NCBI RefSeq assembly: GCF_029846175.1
Contig: NZ_JARWAC010000002.1
Location: forward strand, 282,028 to 346,027
DNA length: 64,000 nt
Direction of reading: 5' to 3'
Source of the DNA: Sphaerisporangium sp. TRM90804
GTDB lineage: Bacteria; Actinomycetota; Actinomycetes; Streptosporangiales; Streptosporangiaceae
Shown: positions 40,596 through 48,800 of the stretch, piece after piece
Position numbering within the stretch: position 1 is the stretch's first letter
How the letters are laid out: each line of letters opens with the position of its first letter
Notes under the pieces: model-generated
Database searches by the model: none
What the model was told of the DNA's origin: nothing
The model's input: the letters and a program-made list of their open reading frames with translations, nothing else
Program-made: the position numbers and the translations under genes

Positions 40596-41170
40596 CCTAC
40601 GAACCAGCCAACACGGGCGCGGCCGCCCCACGGGAGCCGATCTTCGCGATCTCCTCCCGCACGGTCGTGTTCGGCGCGGTCGGCGCGGCGCTGTACGCCG
40701 TGCTCGGCCTGTTCAGCTTCATCATCCCGGGCACCCAGAGCGTCGCGGTGCGACCCGCGTTCGCGCTGGTGCCGTTCTTCGGCAAGCGCTTCGGCGTCGT
40801 CGCCGGCTTCTTCGTCGGCTTCGTCGGCAACGCGATCATCGACCTGATCTCGGGGTACGGCCTGACGTTCTGGAACTGGAGCGTCGCCAACGGCCTGGTC
40901 GGCGCCTTCGCCGGGCTGATCTTCGCCTACCTGCCGCCGATCAGGGGCGAGGCCCTGCGCCTGGTCGTCACGGCCCTGGGGTCCCTGGCGGCCACCGCGC
41001 TGGGCCTGCTGTTCGTCATCACCGACATCTGGGTGCAGGGCATCGACTTCACCACGTTCCTCACCCTCAACTACGGGCCCGCGCTGCTGGCCAACGGCAT
41101 CGCCGTCGTCATCCTGACCCCCGCGCTGGACGCCGTCTGGGAGCCGCTGTCGAAGCGGACCGGACGGTAA
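40592..41170 (+). CDS. ECF transporter S component (UPF0397-like substrate-binding protein)
   Basis: A 192-residue integral membrane protein with five to six helices. FSFIIPGTQSVAVRPAFAL and FFVGFVGNAIIDLISGYG (partly listed) followed by FWNWSVANGLVGAFAG match the UPF0397 family of ECF S components. AGGAAGGAAC precedes ATG 40592, and the start overlaps the ATPase stop. It determines which nutrient is taken up. The family's ligand is not established; the neighbouring deaminase suggests an amino-substituted heterocycle or nucleoside derivative. Confidence 0.88.
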   Translation: MTYEPANTGAAAPREPIFAISSRTVVFGAVGAALYAVLGLFSFIIPGTQSVAVRPAFALVPFFGKRFGVVAGFFVGFVGNAIIDLISGYGLTFWNWSVANGLVGAFAGLIFAYLPPIRGEALRLVVTALGSLAATALGLLFVITDIWVQGIDFTTFLTLNYGPALLANGIAVVILTPALDAVWEPLSKRTGR

Positions 41171-41172
41171 CA

Positions 41173-41988
41173 GTGGATGTCACGCCGCGCTATCTGGGCG
41201 CGGGGTCCTTCCTGAGCCGCCGCGATCCGCGGGTGCTCCTGCTGGTCCCCGTGCTGTACCTCGTAGCCGTGGCGGGGATCGACGACCTGCGCGCCATCCT
41301 GGCGTGCACGGTGGCCGCGCTCGTGTACTACCGCGCCGCGGGCATCCCGTGGCGCGGTGTGCGGGCCAACTGGGCCTTCATGCTGGCCTTCACCACCCTG
41401 CTCGTCGTCGTGAACAGCGTCATCACCTCGACCGACACCCGCGCCGGCGGCGAGGTGCTCTTCACGGTCCCGCTCACCGGCAGCGACATCACCTGGGCCA
41501 CGCTGTCGTACGCCGCGACCGTTCTCGTGCGGTACATCTCCCTGGCCATGGTGAGCTTCCCGGTGGCGTTCAACATCCGGCCGTCCGACCTGGGGGTGGC
41601 GTTCGCGCGTCTCGGGCTGTCGCAGCGGCTGGCCTACGGCGTCGACCTGACGTTCCGCTTCCTGCCCTCCACGTGGGCGAGCTTCCGCGAGACCATCGAC
41701 GCCCAGCGCATCCGGGGCTACGAGCACCCGCGCGGCCGCAACCCGGTGAAGCGGCTGCTCGCCCTGAAGCCGGTGGTCATCCCGGTGACCGTCAACGCGC
41801 TGATCGACGCCGAGGACACGGTCAACGCGATGGACCTGCGGGGGTTCGGCGGCCGCACGCGCACCTGGATGCGGGAGCTGGCCTTCGACCGCGTCGACTA
41901 CTCGATCCTGGCGGGGTTCGCCGCCATGGCCGCGGTGATGGTGGCCGCCCGGTTCCTCGGCCTGACGGAGTCGGTATGGGTGCCGTGA
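41173..41988 (+). CDS. ECF transporter T component (EcfT)
   Basis: A 271-residue scaffold protein with about five helices and the two cytoplasmic coupling motifs containing Ala-Arg-Gly/Arg: IDAQRIRGYEHPRGRNPVK and VNAMDLRGFGGRTRTWM, which bind the two ATPase halves. GTG 41173 follows the S-component stop by two bases. It overlaps the amidohydrolase start by 13 bases. Completes the ECF module. Confidence 0.92.
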   Translation: MDVTPRYLGAGSFLSRRDPRVLLLVPVLYLVAVAGIDDLRAILACTVAALVYYRAAGIPWRGVRANWAFMLAFTTLLVVVNSVITSTDTRAGGEVLFTVPLTGSDITWATLSYAATVLVRYISLAMVSFPVAFNIRPSDLGVAFARLGLSQRLAYGVDLTFRFLPSTWASFRETIDAQRIRGYEHPRGRNPVKRLLALKPVVIPVTVNALIDAEDTVNAMDLRGFGGRTRTWMRELAFDRVDYSILAGFAAMAAVMVAARFLGLTESVWVP

Positions 41989-43283
41989 TCCACTCCGCGC
42001 CGCTGGTCATGCCGGTCTCCCGTCCCCCCGTCGCCGACGGCGCGGTGGCCGTGCGGCACGGCTGCGTGCAGGCCGTGGGCTCCCGCCGCGACGTCCTGGC
42101 CTCACACCCGGGGGCCGAGGAGATCCGCTGGCCGGGCATGCTGGTGGCCGGGCTGGTCAACGCCCACACGCACCTGCAGTTCACCCGCATGGCCGACGTC
42201 GGGCGCCGGGTGTACAGCACGTTCGAGGAGTGGTCGGGCGCCTTCGACGCGGTCTACTTCTCCTCCGCAGGCGCCGACTGGGCGTCGGCCGCCCGGGAGG
42301 GCGCGCTGCTCGCGCTGCGCCACGGCACGACGGCGGTCGCCGACGTCGTCACCGACGTCGAGGCGGTGCCCGTCCTCGCCGAGACGGGGCTGGCGGGCAT
42401 CTCGTACCTGGAGGTGCTCGGCGACACCGACACGAGCTGGGCCCAGGCCGGGCGCCACAGGCTGGCCACCCACGTGCACGAACTGGGCGACTCCGCCGCG
42501 ATCGGCGTCTCGCCGCACGCGCCGTACACCCTGGACACCGGAGTGCTGGCCGACCTCGCCATCCTCACCCGCGCGTTCGGGCTGCGCCGGCACATCCACC
42601 TGCTGGAGTCCGCGCACGAGCGGGAGTACACGGTGTCCGGCACCGGGCCCATCGCCCAGCTCGTCAGGGACCTGGGGTTCGACTTCGAGATCCTGCGCGT
42701 GGGCGGCACCGGGCACGGGCCGGTGGCGTTCCTTGACTCCCTCGGCCTGCTCGGACCGCAGTGCCACGTCGCGCACGGCGTCCACCTCGACGCCTCGGAG
42801 CGCGCGCTGCTTCGCGAGCGCGGCGTCAGCGTGGCCCTGTGCCCGCGTTCCAACCGCACCCTCGGCCTGGACGGCCCGCCGGTGGCCGCGCTGCTCGACG
42901 AGGGCGGCCCGATCGCGGTGGGCACCGACTCCCTGGCCTCCTCGCCCTCGCTCGACCTGCTCGAAGACGTCCGCCTGCTGCGCGACCTCGCCCGCGAGCA
43001 GGGCTACCGGGCGCCCGACCTGTCGCGGCGGCTGGTCGAGGCCGCGACGGCCGGCGGCGCCCGCGCCCTGGGCCTTTCCGCCGGGCCCGGCCGCATCGGC
43101 TCCCTCGCCCCCGGCTCGCGCGCCGACTTCGCCGTCTTCTCCGTCGACCCGGACGGGCGCGACCCGTACGACGCGCTGGTCGCCGACGGCGCGGGACGGT
43201 GCGTCGCCACCGTCACCGGCGCCGGGCGGGCAGGCCGCGTCCACCTTGCCGATTCCACCGCGGAGGTACGTCGTGGGTGCTGA
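41976..43283 (+). CDS. metal-dependent amidohydrolase / deaminase (MTA-SAH or aminofutalosine deaminase group)
   Basis: A 435-residue amidohydrolase-superfamily enzyme. Metal ligands: NAHTHLQF after strand 1, HIHLLES in mid-barrel, a further His in VAHGVHLD and the Asp of VGTDSLASS. CPRSNRTLG is shared with deaminases acting on adenosine-like ligands and aminofutalosine. It starts within the T-component gene and ends 11 bases into the kinase gene, so its product probably converts the nutrient imported by the ECF transporter. The substrate is an inference: methylthioadenosine, aminofutalosine or a purine/pyrimidine analogue are candidates. Confidence 0.88.
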   Translation: MGAVIHSAPLVMPVSRPPVADGAVAVRHGCVQAVGSRRDVLASHPGAEEIRWPGMLVAGLVNAHTHLQFTRMADVGRRVYSTFEEWSGAFDAVYFSSAGADWASAAREGALLALRHGTTAVADVVTDVEAVPVLAETGLAGISYLEVLGDTDTSWAQAGRHRLATHVHELGDSAAIGVSPHAPYTLDTGVLADLAILTRAFGLRRHIHLLESAHEREYTVSGTGPIAQLVRDLGFDFEILRVGGTGHGPVAFLDSLGLLGPQCHVAHGVHLDASERALLRERGVSVALCPRSNRTLGLDGPPVAALLDEGGPIAVGTDSLASSPSLDLLEDVRLLRDLAREQGYRAPDLSRRLVEAATAGGARALGLSAGPGRIGSLAPGSRADFAVFSVDPDGRDPYDALVADGAGRCVATVTGAGRAGRVHLADSTAEVRRGC

Positions 43284-45315
43284 CCCCACAGTGAACGTCG
43301 CGGACCCGGGCCGGGCTCCGCGCCGGATCGCCTTCCCCCGGCCGAACGCCAGGCACGCGGACCCGGCGCTGCGCAACCGCACGATCCGCTTCAAGCTGTA
43401 CTCGCTGCTCAGCCTGCCCATCGCCGCGCTCATCCTGCTGTGGGTGTTCATCACCGGGCACATCGTGGGCGACTTCTTCGAGCAGCGCAGGGCTGCCACG
43501 CTGTACGACCAGGTGGCGGCGCCCGCGCAGATGCTGGCCGAGCGGCTCGGGCTGGAGCGCCGGCAGTCCGCGCTGTTCCTCAGCGGCACCGGCCCCGAAG
43601 GCGGGCGCCTCGGGCCGGCGCGGCACGCGACCGACCAGGCGGTGGTGCTGTTCCACCAGCGCGCCACCTCCTTGGAGGGGCAGTCGGCCACCGGGCCCGA
43701 GGTCGTCGAGCGGGTGGTCGAGCTGGAGAGACAGCTGGAGAGCCTGACGGTGATCCGCGAGGACGTGGACGGCCGGGTGATGAGCCGCCTGCGCGCCATC
43801 CAGGAGTACACCCGCATCCAGGACACCCTCTACCGCCTTTACGACGGGCTGGTCACCGTCCCGGAGCTGTCGCTCTACCGGCAGGCGGTCGGGCTGCAGA
43901 CCATCACCAGGGCGCGGGAGCTGCTCTCGCAGGAGGACGCCCTGCTCTCAGGGGCGATCGAGCAGGGTTCGCTGCCCGCCGAGGAGCAGCGGGCCTTCGC
44001 CCAGACGGTCGCCGGGCGGCGGCTGCTGCTCGGCCGCGGCGTCCAGGCGCTGGACGCCGAGCTGCGCCCGCCGTACGACCGGCTGCTGGACTCCACCGAG
44101 TACCGGCGGTTCACCACCATGGAGAACCAGGTCGTCTCGCGGGGCGACCTGCCCGTGGACGCCACCGCCTGGCAGCCGCTGGCCCAGACGCTGGGGGCGC
44201 GCATGGACACGCTCGCCGCCGACCGGGCCCGGATGCTCAACGACCGGGCGAGCGCCGGCGCGTCGGTCATCATCACGCAGATCGTGGTCGCGGGCGGCGT
44301 CGGCCTGCTGGCGATCCTGGCCGCGGTGGTGCTGTCGACCCGGCTCGGCCGCGGGCTCGCGCGTGAGCTGACCGACCTTCGCAGCGCGGCCCTGGACCTC
44401 GCCGACGTGCGGCTGCCGCGCGTGGTGGCCAAGCTGCGCGACAGCGAGCCGGTGGACGTGGACACCGAGGCGCCGCCCATCGTCATCGACGGCACCACGG
44501 TGGAGGCGCAGGACGTCGCCCAGGCGTTGTCGACGGTGCGGCGCACCGCGGTCGAGGCCGCCGTCGGGCAGGCAGACCTGCGCAAGGGCGTCAGCCAGGT
44601 GTTCCGCAACCTGGCCCGGCGCAACCAGTCGCTGCTGCACCGCCAGCTCACCCAGCTCGACACGATGCAGCGCAAGACCAACGCGCCCGACGCGCTGGCC
44701 GACCTGTTCCGCCTGGACCACCTCACCACGCGCATGCGGCGCCAGGCCGAGGGCCTGATCATCCTCTCGGGCGCCCCGGCGGGCCGGGCGTGGCGCAAGC
44801 CCGTGCCGATGCACGACGTGGTGCGCGGAGCGGTCGCCGAGGTCGAGGACTACAAACGCGTCACCGTGCTGCCGATGTCGGACACCGCGCTGGTGGGGAC
44901 CGCGGTCGCCGACGTGATCCATATGCTGGCCGAGCTGGTCGAGAACGCCACCGTGTTCTCCCCGCCGAGCACCCGCGTCACCATCAGGGGCCAGCTCGTG
45001 GGCCGGGGCTTCGCCGTCGAGATCGAGGACCGGGGCCTCGGCATGAACGACGAGGACCGCGCCGAGGTCAACCGCCGTCTCATCGACCCCCCGGAGTTCA
45101 ACCTGGCCGACAGCGACCGTCTGGGCCTGTTCGTGGTGAGCCGCCTGGCCTCCCGCCACGACGTGATGGTCACCCTCCGCCGCTCCCCCTACGGCGGCAC
45201 CACCGCCGTGGTCCTGCTCCCCCACTCCTTGATCATCCCCCCACCCCAAGACCCCCCGGCCCCCGACCGCCCCCCGACCCCCGCCGACCAGCCCGCCACC
45301 ACCGACCCCCACTAG
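43273..45315 (+). CDS. NIT-domain sensor histidine kinase, conservon CvnA-like, orphan
   Basis: A 680-residue membrane kinase. Helix 1 at about 42-62, an extracytoplasmic all-helical NIT (nitrate/nitrite-sensing-like) domain at about 63-335, helix 2 at about 337-358, a HAMP-like linker, then ARRNQSLLHRQLTQLD and LDHLTTRMRRQAEG as dimerisation helices, and an HATPase with N-box ELVENATVFSPP and GLGMNDED. The C-terminus is Pro-rich. In conservons such a kinase is followed by roadblock, DUF742 and GTPase genes, but here none follow; the next gene is an opposite HAD hydrolase. GTG 43273 has GGAGGT six bases upstream and overlaps the amidohydrolase stop, so the kinase is made together with the ECF operon. 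Confidence 0.9.
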   Translation: MGADPTVNVADPGRAPRRIAFPRPNARHADPALRNRTIRFKLYSLLSLPIAALILLWVFITGHIVGDFFEQRRAATLYDQVAAPAQMLAERLGLERRQSALFLSGTGPEGGRLGPARHATDQAVVLFHQRATSLEGQSATGPEVVERVVELERQLESLTVIREDVDGRVMSRLRAIQEYTRIQDTLYRLYDGLVTVPELSLYRQAVGLQTITRARELLSQEDALLSGAIEQGSLPAEEQRAFAQTVAGRRLLLGRGVQALDAELRPPYDRLLDSTEYRRFTTMENQVVSRGDLPVDATAWQPLAQTLGARMDTLAADRARMLNDRASAGASVIITQIVVAGGVGLLAILAAVVLSTRLGRGLARELTDLRSAALDLADVRLPRVVAKLRDSEPVDVDTEAPPIVIDGTTVEAQDVAQALSTVRRTAVEAAVGQADLRKGVSQVFRNLARRNQSLLHRQLTQLDTMQRKTNAPDALADLFRLDHLTTRMRRQAEGLIILSGAPAGRAWRKPVPMHDVVRGAVAEVEDYKRVTVLPMSDTALVGTAVADVIHMLAELVENATVFSPPSTRVTIRGQLVGRGFAVEIEDRGLGMNDEDRAEVNRRLIDPPEFNLADSDRLGLFVVSRLASRHDVMVTLRRSPYGGTTAVVLLPHSLIIPPPQDPPAPDRPPTPADQPATTDPH

Positions 45316-45365
45316 GCCACCATCCAGCGCCGCCACCCACCGTCTCCCGTCTCGCCTCGGGGCGG

Positions 45366-46022
45366 TTACAGGAGGTCGGTGGCCAGGGCTTGGGGGAGGT
45401 CGGTGATGCGGTTGACGACGAGGTCGGCCAGGGCGGCGTCGGGGCGTTCGGCGTGGAGGTGGCCCCAGGGGCCGCGGCGGAGCAGGGCGGTGCGCATGCC
45501 GGCGGCGCGGGCGGGGAGCACGTCGTTGTCGAGGCGGTCGCCGACGTAGAGGATCTCGGCGGGGTCGCGGCCGACGACGGCGGCGACCTTCGCGAAGAAC
45601 GCCTGGTCGGGCTTGCTGACGCCCCACCCCGCCGAAGTGTGGACGGAGTCGGCCGGGAGGTCCATCGCGGTCAGCGCGTCGTAGGCCTGGGGGGGCTGGT
45701 TGCCCGCGATGACCACCCGGTACCCGGCCTCGCGCAGCGCCGCCAGGCCGGGGCGCACGTCGGGATACAGGTCGTCGGCGTCGAAGTTCTCCCTCAGGCC
45801 GTCCGGATCCTCCCGCCGCCAGGCGTCGATCTCGGCCGCGAGGTCGAGGCCGGGCCGCACCACCTGGAAGGCGTGCGCGTGCGGCAGGTCGAGCGCGGCC
45901 ATGCCGCCGAGCACGCCGAGCATGGTGAACCGCGACACCCCCAGCCGGTCGGCCCAGCGCGACCAGATGCGCGTCTCGTCGATGAGCGTCTCCCCGACGT
46001 CGAACACCAGCGCACGGATCAC
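45366..46022 (-). CDS. HAD-superfamily hydrolase
   Basis: A 218-residue haloacid-dehalogenase-like phosphatase. Motif I FDVGETLIDE (Asp nucleophile, with Gly-Glu-Thr replacing the common D-x-D-G-T), motif II VIAGNQ, motif III Lys in SKPDQAFF and motif IV YVGDRLDNDV. A helical cap occupies residues 15-90. GTG 46022 begins exactly before the first strand. The replaced second Asp is usual in the epoxide-hydrolase-like/dehalogenase-like subgroup. The substrate is unknown. Convergent with the kinase gene. Confidence 0.88.
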   Translation of the reverse strand: MIRALVFDVGETLIDETRIWSRWADRLGVSRFTMLGVLGGMAALDLPHAHAFQVVRPGLDLAAEIDAWRREDPDGLRENFDADDLYPDVRPGLAALREAGYRVVIAGNQPPQAYDALTAMDLPADSVHTSAGWGVSKPDQAFFAKVAAVVGRDPAEILYVGDRLDNDVLPARAAGMRTALLRRGPWGHLHAERPDAALADLVVNRITDLPQALATDLL

Positions 46023-46215
46023 CCGGACAGTCCTCTCTCTCGGCCCGTCACGACCCTACTCGCCGTCGTTCCTCACCTTTCCGGCGGTGCCCCGCCATGC
46101 TCACAGAGCTCCAGAGAACCCGCCGGCCCCTTCAACCGCGTTCCGGTGCATTTCGTGATATATGAGCATTTATATTCGCCCACCTGGCCGAAAGCGGACA
46201 GGCAGGCACAGCCAA

Positions 46216-46244
46216 TTGCCCCGAATATTCGTCTGATTTACACT
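46216..46244 (+). promoter_or_regulatory. promoter upstream of the zincin gene
   Basis: TTGCCC (46216-46221), 17-bp spacer, TACACT (46239-46244). It lies in the AT-rich 319-bp gap (46023-46341) between divergent genes and gives a leader of about 90 nt. Nothing else is seen in the gap. Confidence 0.5.
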
Positions 46245-46341
46245 GCTCAAGCTGCCGATTCCCGCTTGATTTCTCGCCCCGCCATTCGGCGACGACTTCC
46301 CTCTGATCTGCACGACAAACCCTCTACGGAAGGGGCTCTTC

Positions 46342-47721
46342 ATGATGCCCGTCCAGCCCTCCCCCGACAGCGCCATGCGTGGTGATCGGACGAGGCCGAA
46401 GCCCGAACCGGGGAAGCCCGCGCCCACCGACTTCCAGCTGCTGCTGGCCCGGCTGGAAGACCATGTGAAGGAAGCCGGCGTCACCCAGGTGATGATCTCC
46501 CAGCCCGCGCTGAACCTGTTCCAGGCCGCCGTCGCCGACCCCGGCATCGACGCGCTCCCCGCCCACCAGAAGCAGAACCTCGACGTCCACGTGGACGCGG
46601 CGATGCACGCCTGCGCCTTCATGGTCGCCGGCAGCTCGGTCCAGGGGTACGTGGACATGGTCACGCTGAAGGCGGCCGCGTCGTACGGGGCGGACGTCCT
46701 GCACCACGAAGCGACCGAGGCCGAGAGGGAGCAGGTGAAGGCACGGGTGCGCGCGCGGTTCGAGCCGCACGTCGTCGCCGCCGAGCGGCAGGTCTACGCG
46801 AACACGGCCGCGATCCCCGCCGACATCAAGGCCCTGATCGCCAACCACGCGCCCAACTCGCTGAAGGACCCGCTCACCGAGGCCGCCGAGCAGGTCCGCG
46901 CCGCGAGCCATATGCCGGTCGACCCCGACGTCGGCCAGAAGGCCAAGCTCGCCGAGGCCCTGGAAGCGCTGCCGGTGGTGAAGGCCATGTACAGCGGCAA
47001 GATCGCCAAGGGCTCCGGCGCCGAGGGCGGCAGCCTTCCCAAGATCGTCGCGACCGACGGGGCCAAGACGCAGAAGCACTTCCAGAAGCACGCCGAGGCG
47101 TTCTACAAGAACGCGCCGATCGGGATGATGATCTACGCCGCCCTCGTCCTCCCGTCCCGCCGCCCGCCGGAGCAGCACGTCGCGAACATCGAGATCACCG
47201 AGGACACCGTCGAGCCCGGCCGGTTCTGGATCGGCACCCGCGTGACGAAGTACCGCGCGAACGCCGCGCGCGTCGGCAACAAGGTGTGCCTCTCGGTGAT
47301 GGACGAGATCTCCACCGTCGTGCACGAGATCGGCCACCAGGTCGAGTTCTACCTGCCCGTGGTCGAATGGATGCGCCTCCAGCGCATTCTCCACACGCGC
47401 ATGAACGGCGCCGTGCTTCTCGACATTTACGGCGACGGAAAAGAACCCGCCTACGACGTGACCGCGATGCCCGCCTTCGAGCATTACTACGGGCTCAAGG
47501 GACAGAGCAGAACCGGAAAGCTGTATCCCGCCAAGGTGTATTCGTCGGGCGACACCGAGCTGGTCTCGATGACCATGCAGTTCTTCAGCCAGCCGGACAC
47601 CGCGAAGCTCATGATCCAGCTCGACCCGGTGCTGGCCGGCACCGTCCTGCGCGCCATCCGCCCCGACGACTTCGCCGCCGACAGGTTCCCCGTCGACATG
47701 GCCCAGCTCCTCCCGTCCTGA
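46342..47721 (+). CDS. predicted zincin metallopeptidase (HExxH), uncharacterised
   Basis: A 459-residue soluble protein with no signal peptide. The N-terminal 280 residues are mostly helical and match no family I know. A metalloprotease-like core follows: VVHEIGHQVEF (His328, Glu329, His332) and, 74 residues later, DTELVSMTMQF with Glu406 as the probable third zinc ligand. The segment YPAKVYSSGDTELVSM followed by LDPVLAGTVLR resembles the zincin-like C-terminal domain of some phage head-associated proteins. GGAAGGGG precedes two adjacent ATG codons (46342 and 46345). Unknown target; it may be an internal protease or an antiviral or competition protein. The AT-rich leader differs from its surroundings. 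Confidence 0.75.
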   Translation: MMPVQPSPDSAMRGDRTRPKPEPGKPAPTDFQLLLARLEDHVKEAGVTQVMISQPALNLFQAAVADPGIDALPAHQKQNLDVHVDAAMHACAFMVAGSSVQGYVDMVTLKAAASYGADVLHHEATEAEREQVKARVRARFEPHVVAAERQVYANTAAIPADIKALIANHAPNSLKDPLTEAAEQVRAASHMPVDPDVGQKAKLAEALEALPVVKAMYSGKIAKGSGAEGGSLPKIVATDGAKTQKHFQKHAEAFYKNAPIGMMIYAALVLPSRRPPEQHVANIEITEDTVEPGRFWIGTRVTKYRANAARVGNKVCLSVMDEISTVVHEIGHQVEFYLPVVEWMRLQRILHTRMNGAVLLDIYGDGKEPAYDVTAMPAFEHYYGLKGQSRTGKLYPAKVYSSGDTELVSMTMQFFSQPDTAKLMIQLDPVLAGTVLRAIRPDDFAADRFPVDMAQLLPS

Positions 47722-47818
47722 CCACGCTCCAGGCGGGGAGGGCGGAGCACGCCACAGCCTCACGGGCGCTTCCCGCCGCCCACCCGCGAACACCGGAGAG
47801 GTCACTCAGCTAGACCCA

Positions 47819-47845
47819 GGAGGGCCGGGCCACCCCCGGCCCTCC
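47819..47845 (+). terminator. perfect 11-bp stem-loop terminator
   Basis: GGAGGGCCGGG-CCACC-CCCGGCCCTCC, about 100 bp after the zincin stop. Confidence 0.75.
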
Positions 47846-47979
47846 CGCATGTCCGGCCCTCCACGCCTCCAACCTTCCACACTTAGTCAGCGGAAGATCA
47901 CCCACCGCGTTCAACACCCTTCCGCACGCCTCACCTGGAATACTGAGTGTGTCCGACCGAACACGGAAAGGACCGAACC

Positions 47980-48735
47980 ATGGCCACCACGACGAAGAAG
48001 TCCCGCACCAAGCGCGTCCCCCCTTCGCCCCCGTCCCCCCCGCCCGCCATTGAGTTCGCGGACCTCACGCAGCCGCAAGAGGAGACCGCCGCACTCCAGC
48101 CGCCCCCCGGCCCGCAGCCGAAGCCGGAACCACGGCCACCGGCACGACATGCCACGTTCGTTCCTTCGCCGGAATCGGGGGACCTTCCCCTCCCGACCAC
48201 ACCGCGCGAACTGTTCGACGCCCTGCCACAGCTTCCCCTCCACATCGAGATTCTCAACGGGAGAATGATCGTGAGCCCGATGGGCACCCCCGAGCACGGC
48301 CGTTCCGCCATGCAGTTGTACCGCGCCCTCCTGCCGTGCATCGACGCGCGGGGCTGGGAGGCGTTCACGGGAAACGTCGACGTGTGCGCCGAGGGGCCAC
48401 GTGAGCCGCTCGTTCCCGACTTCGTGCTCGCGCCCGTCGACTGCCCGCGCTGGGGCCTGCGCGAGCTGCTGTCCTCCGGTCTGGTGCTGGTGGCCGAGGT
48501 GGTGTCGGCGGGCAGCGTTCGTGAGGATCGAGAGGAGAAGCCCCGCGTCTACGCGCGTGGGAACGTCCCGATGATGCTCGTGATCGACCCGGTGGCCTCG
48601 CCGCCGGCGGTCAGCCTGTTCGGCGATCCCGAGGACGGCCGGTATCAGACGGTCACCCAGGTCACCATGGGCAAGCCCCTGCACCTGCCCGAACCGATCG
48701 ACTTCGACCTCGACACCGCGATCTTCCTCCCCTGA
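47980..48735 (+). CDS. Uma2-family (DUF820) restriction-endonuclease-fold protein
   Basis: A 251-residue protein. The N-terminal 65 residues are a Lys/Pro-rich low-complexity extension not usual for the family. The core has LHIEILNGRMIVSPMG, VPDFVLAPVD (active-site Asp), VLVAEVVSAGS (active-site Glu) and REEKPRVYARGNVPMML (Lys), the PD-(D/E)xK arrangement of Uma2. GGAAAGGACC precedes ATG 47980. The family is very frequent in actinobacteria and cyanobacteria; nuclease activity is presumed from the fold. Monocistronic. Confidence 0.88.
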   Translation: MATTTKKSRTKRVPPSPPSPPPAIEFADLTQPQEETAALQPPPGPQPKPEPRPPARHATFVPSPESGDLPLPTTPRELFDALPQLPLHIEILNGRMIVSPMGTPEHGRSAMQLYRALLPCIDARGWEAFTGNVDVCAEGPREPLVPDFVLAPVDCPRWGLRELLSSGLVLVAEVVSAGSVREDREEKPRVYARGNVPMMLVIDPVASPPAVSLFGDPEDGRYQTVTQVTMGKPLHLPEPIDFDLDTAIFLP

Positions 48736-48800
48736 GCGCCCGGCCGGTGGGCCGACACGGTCGCGGGGCGGGCCAGGCACGGGCGCCGACGGTGGGCGGA

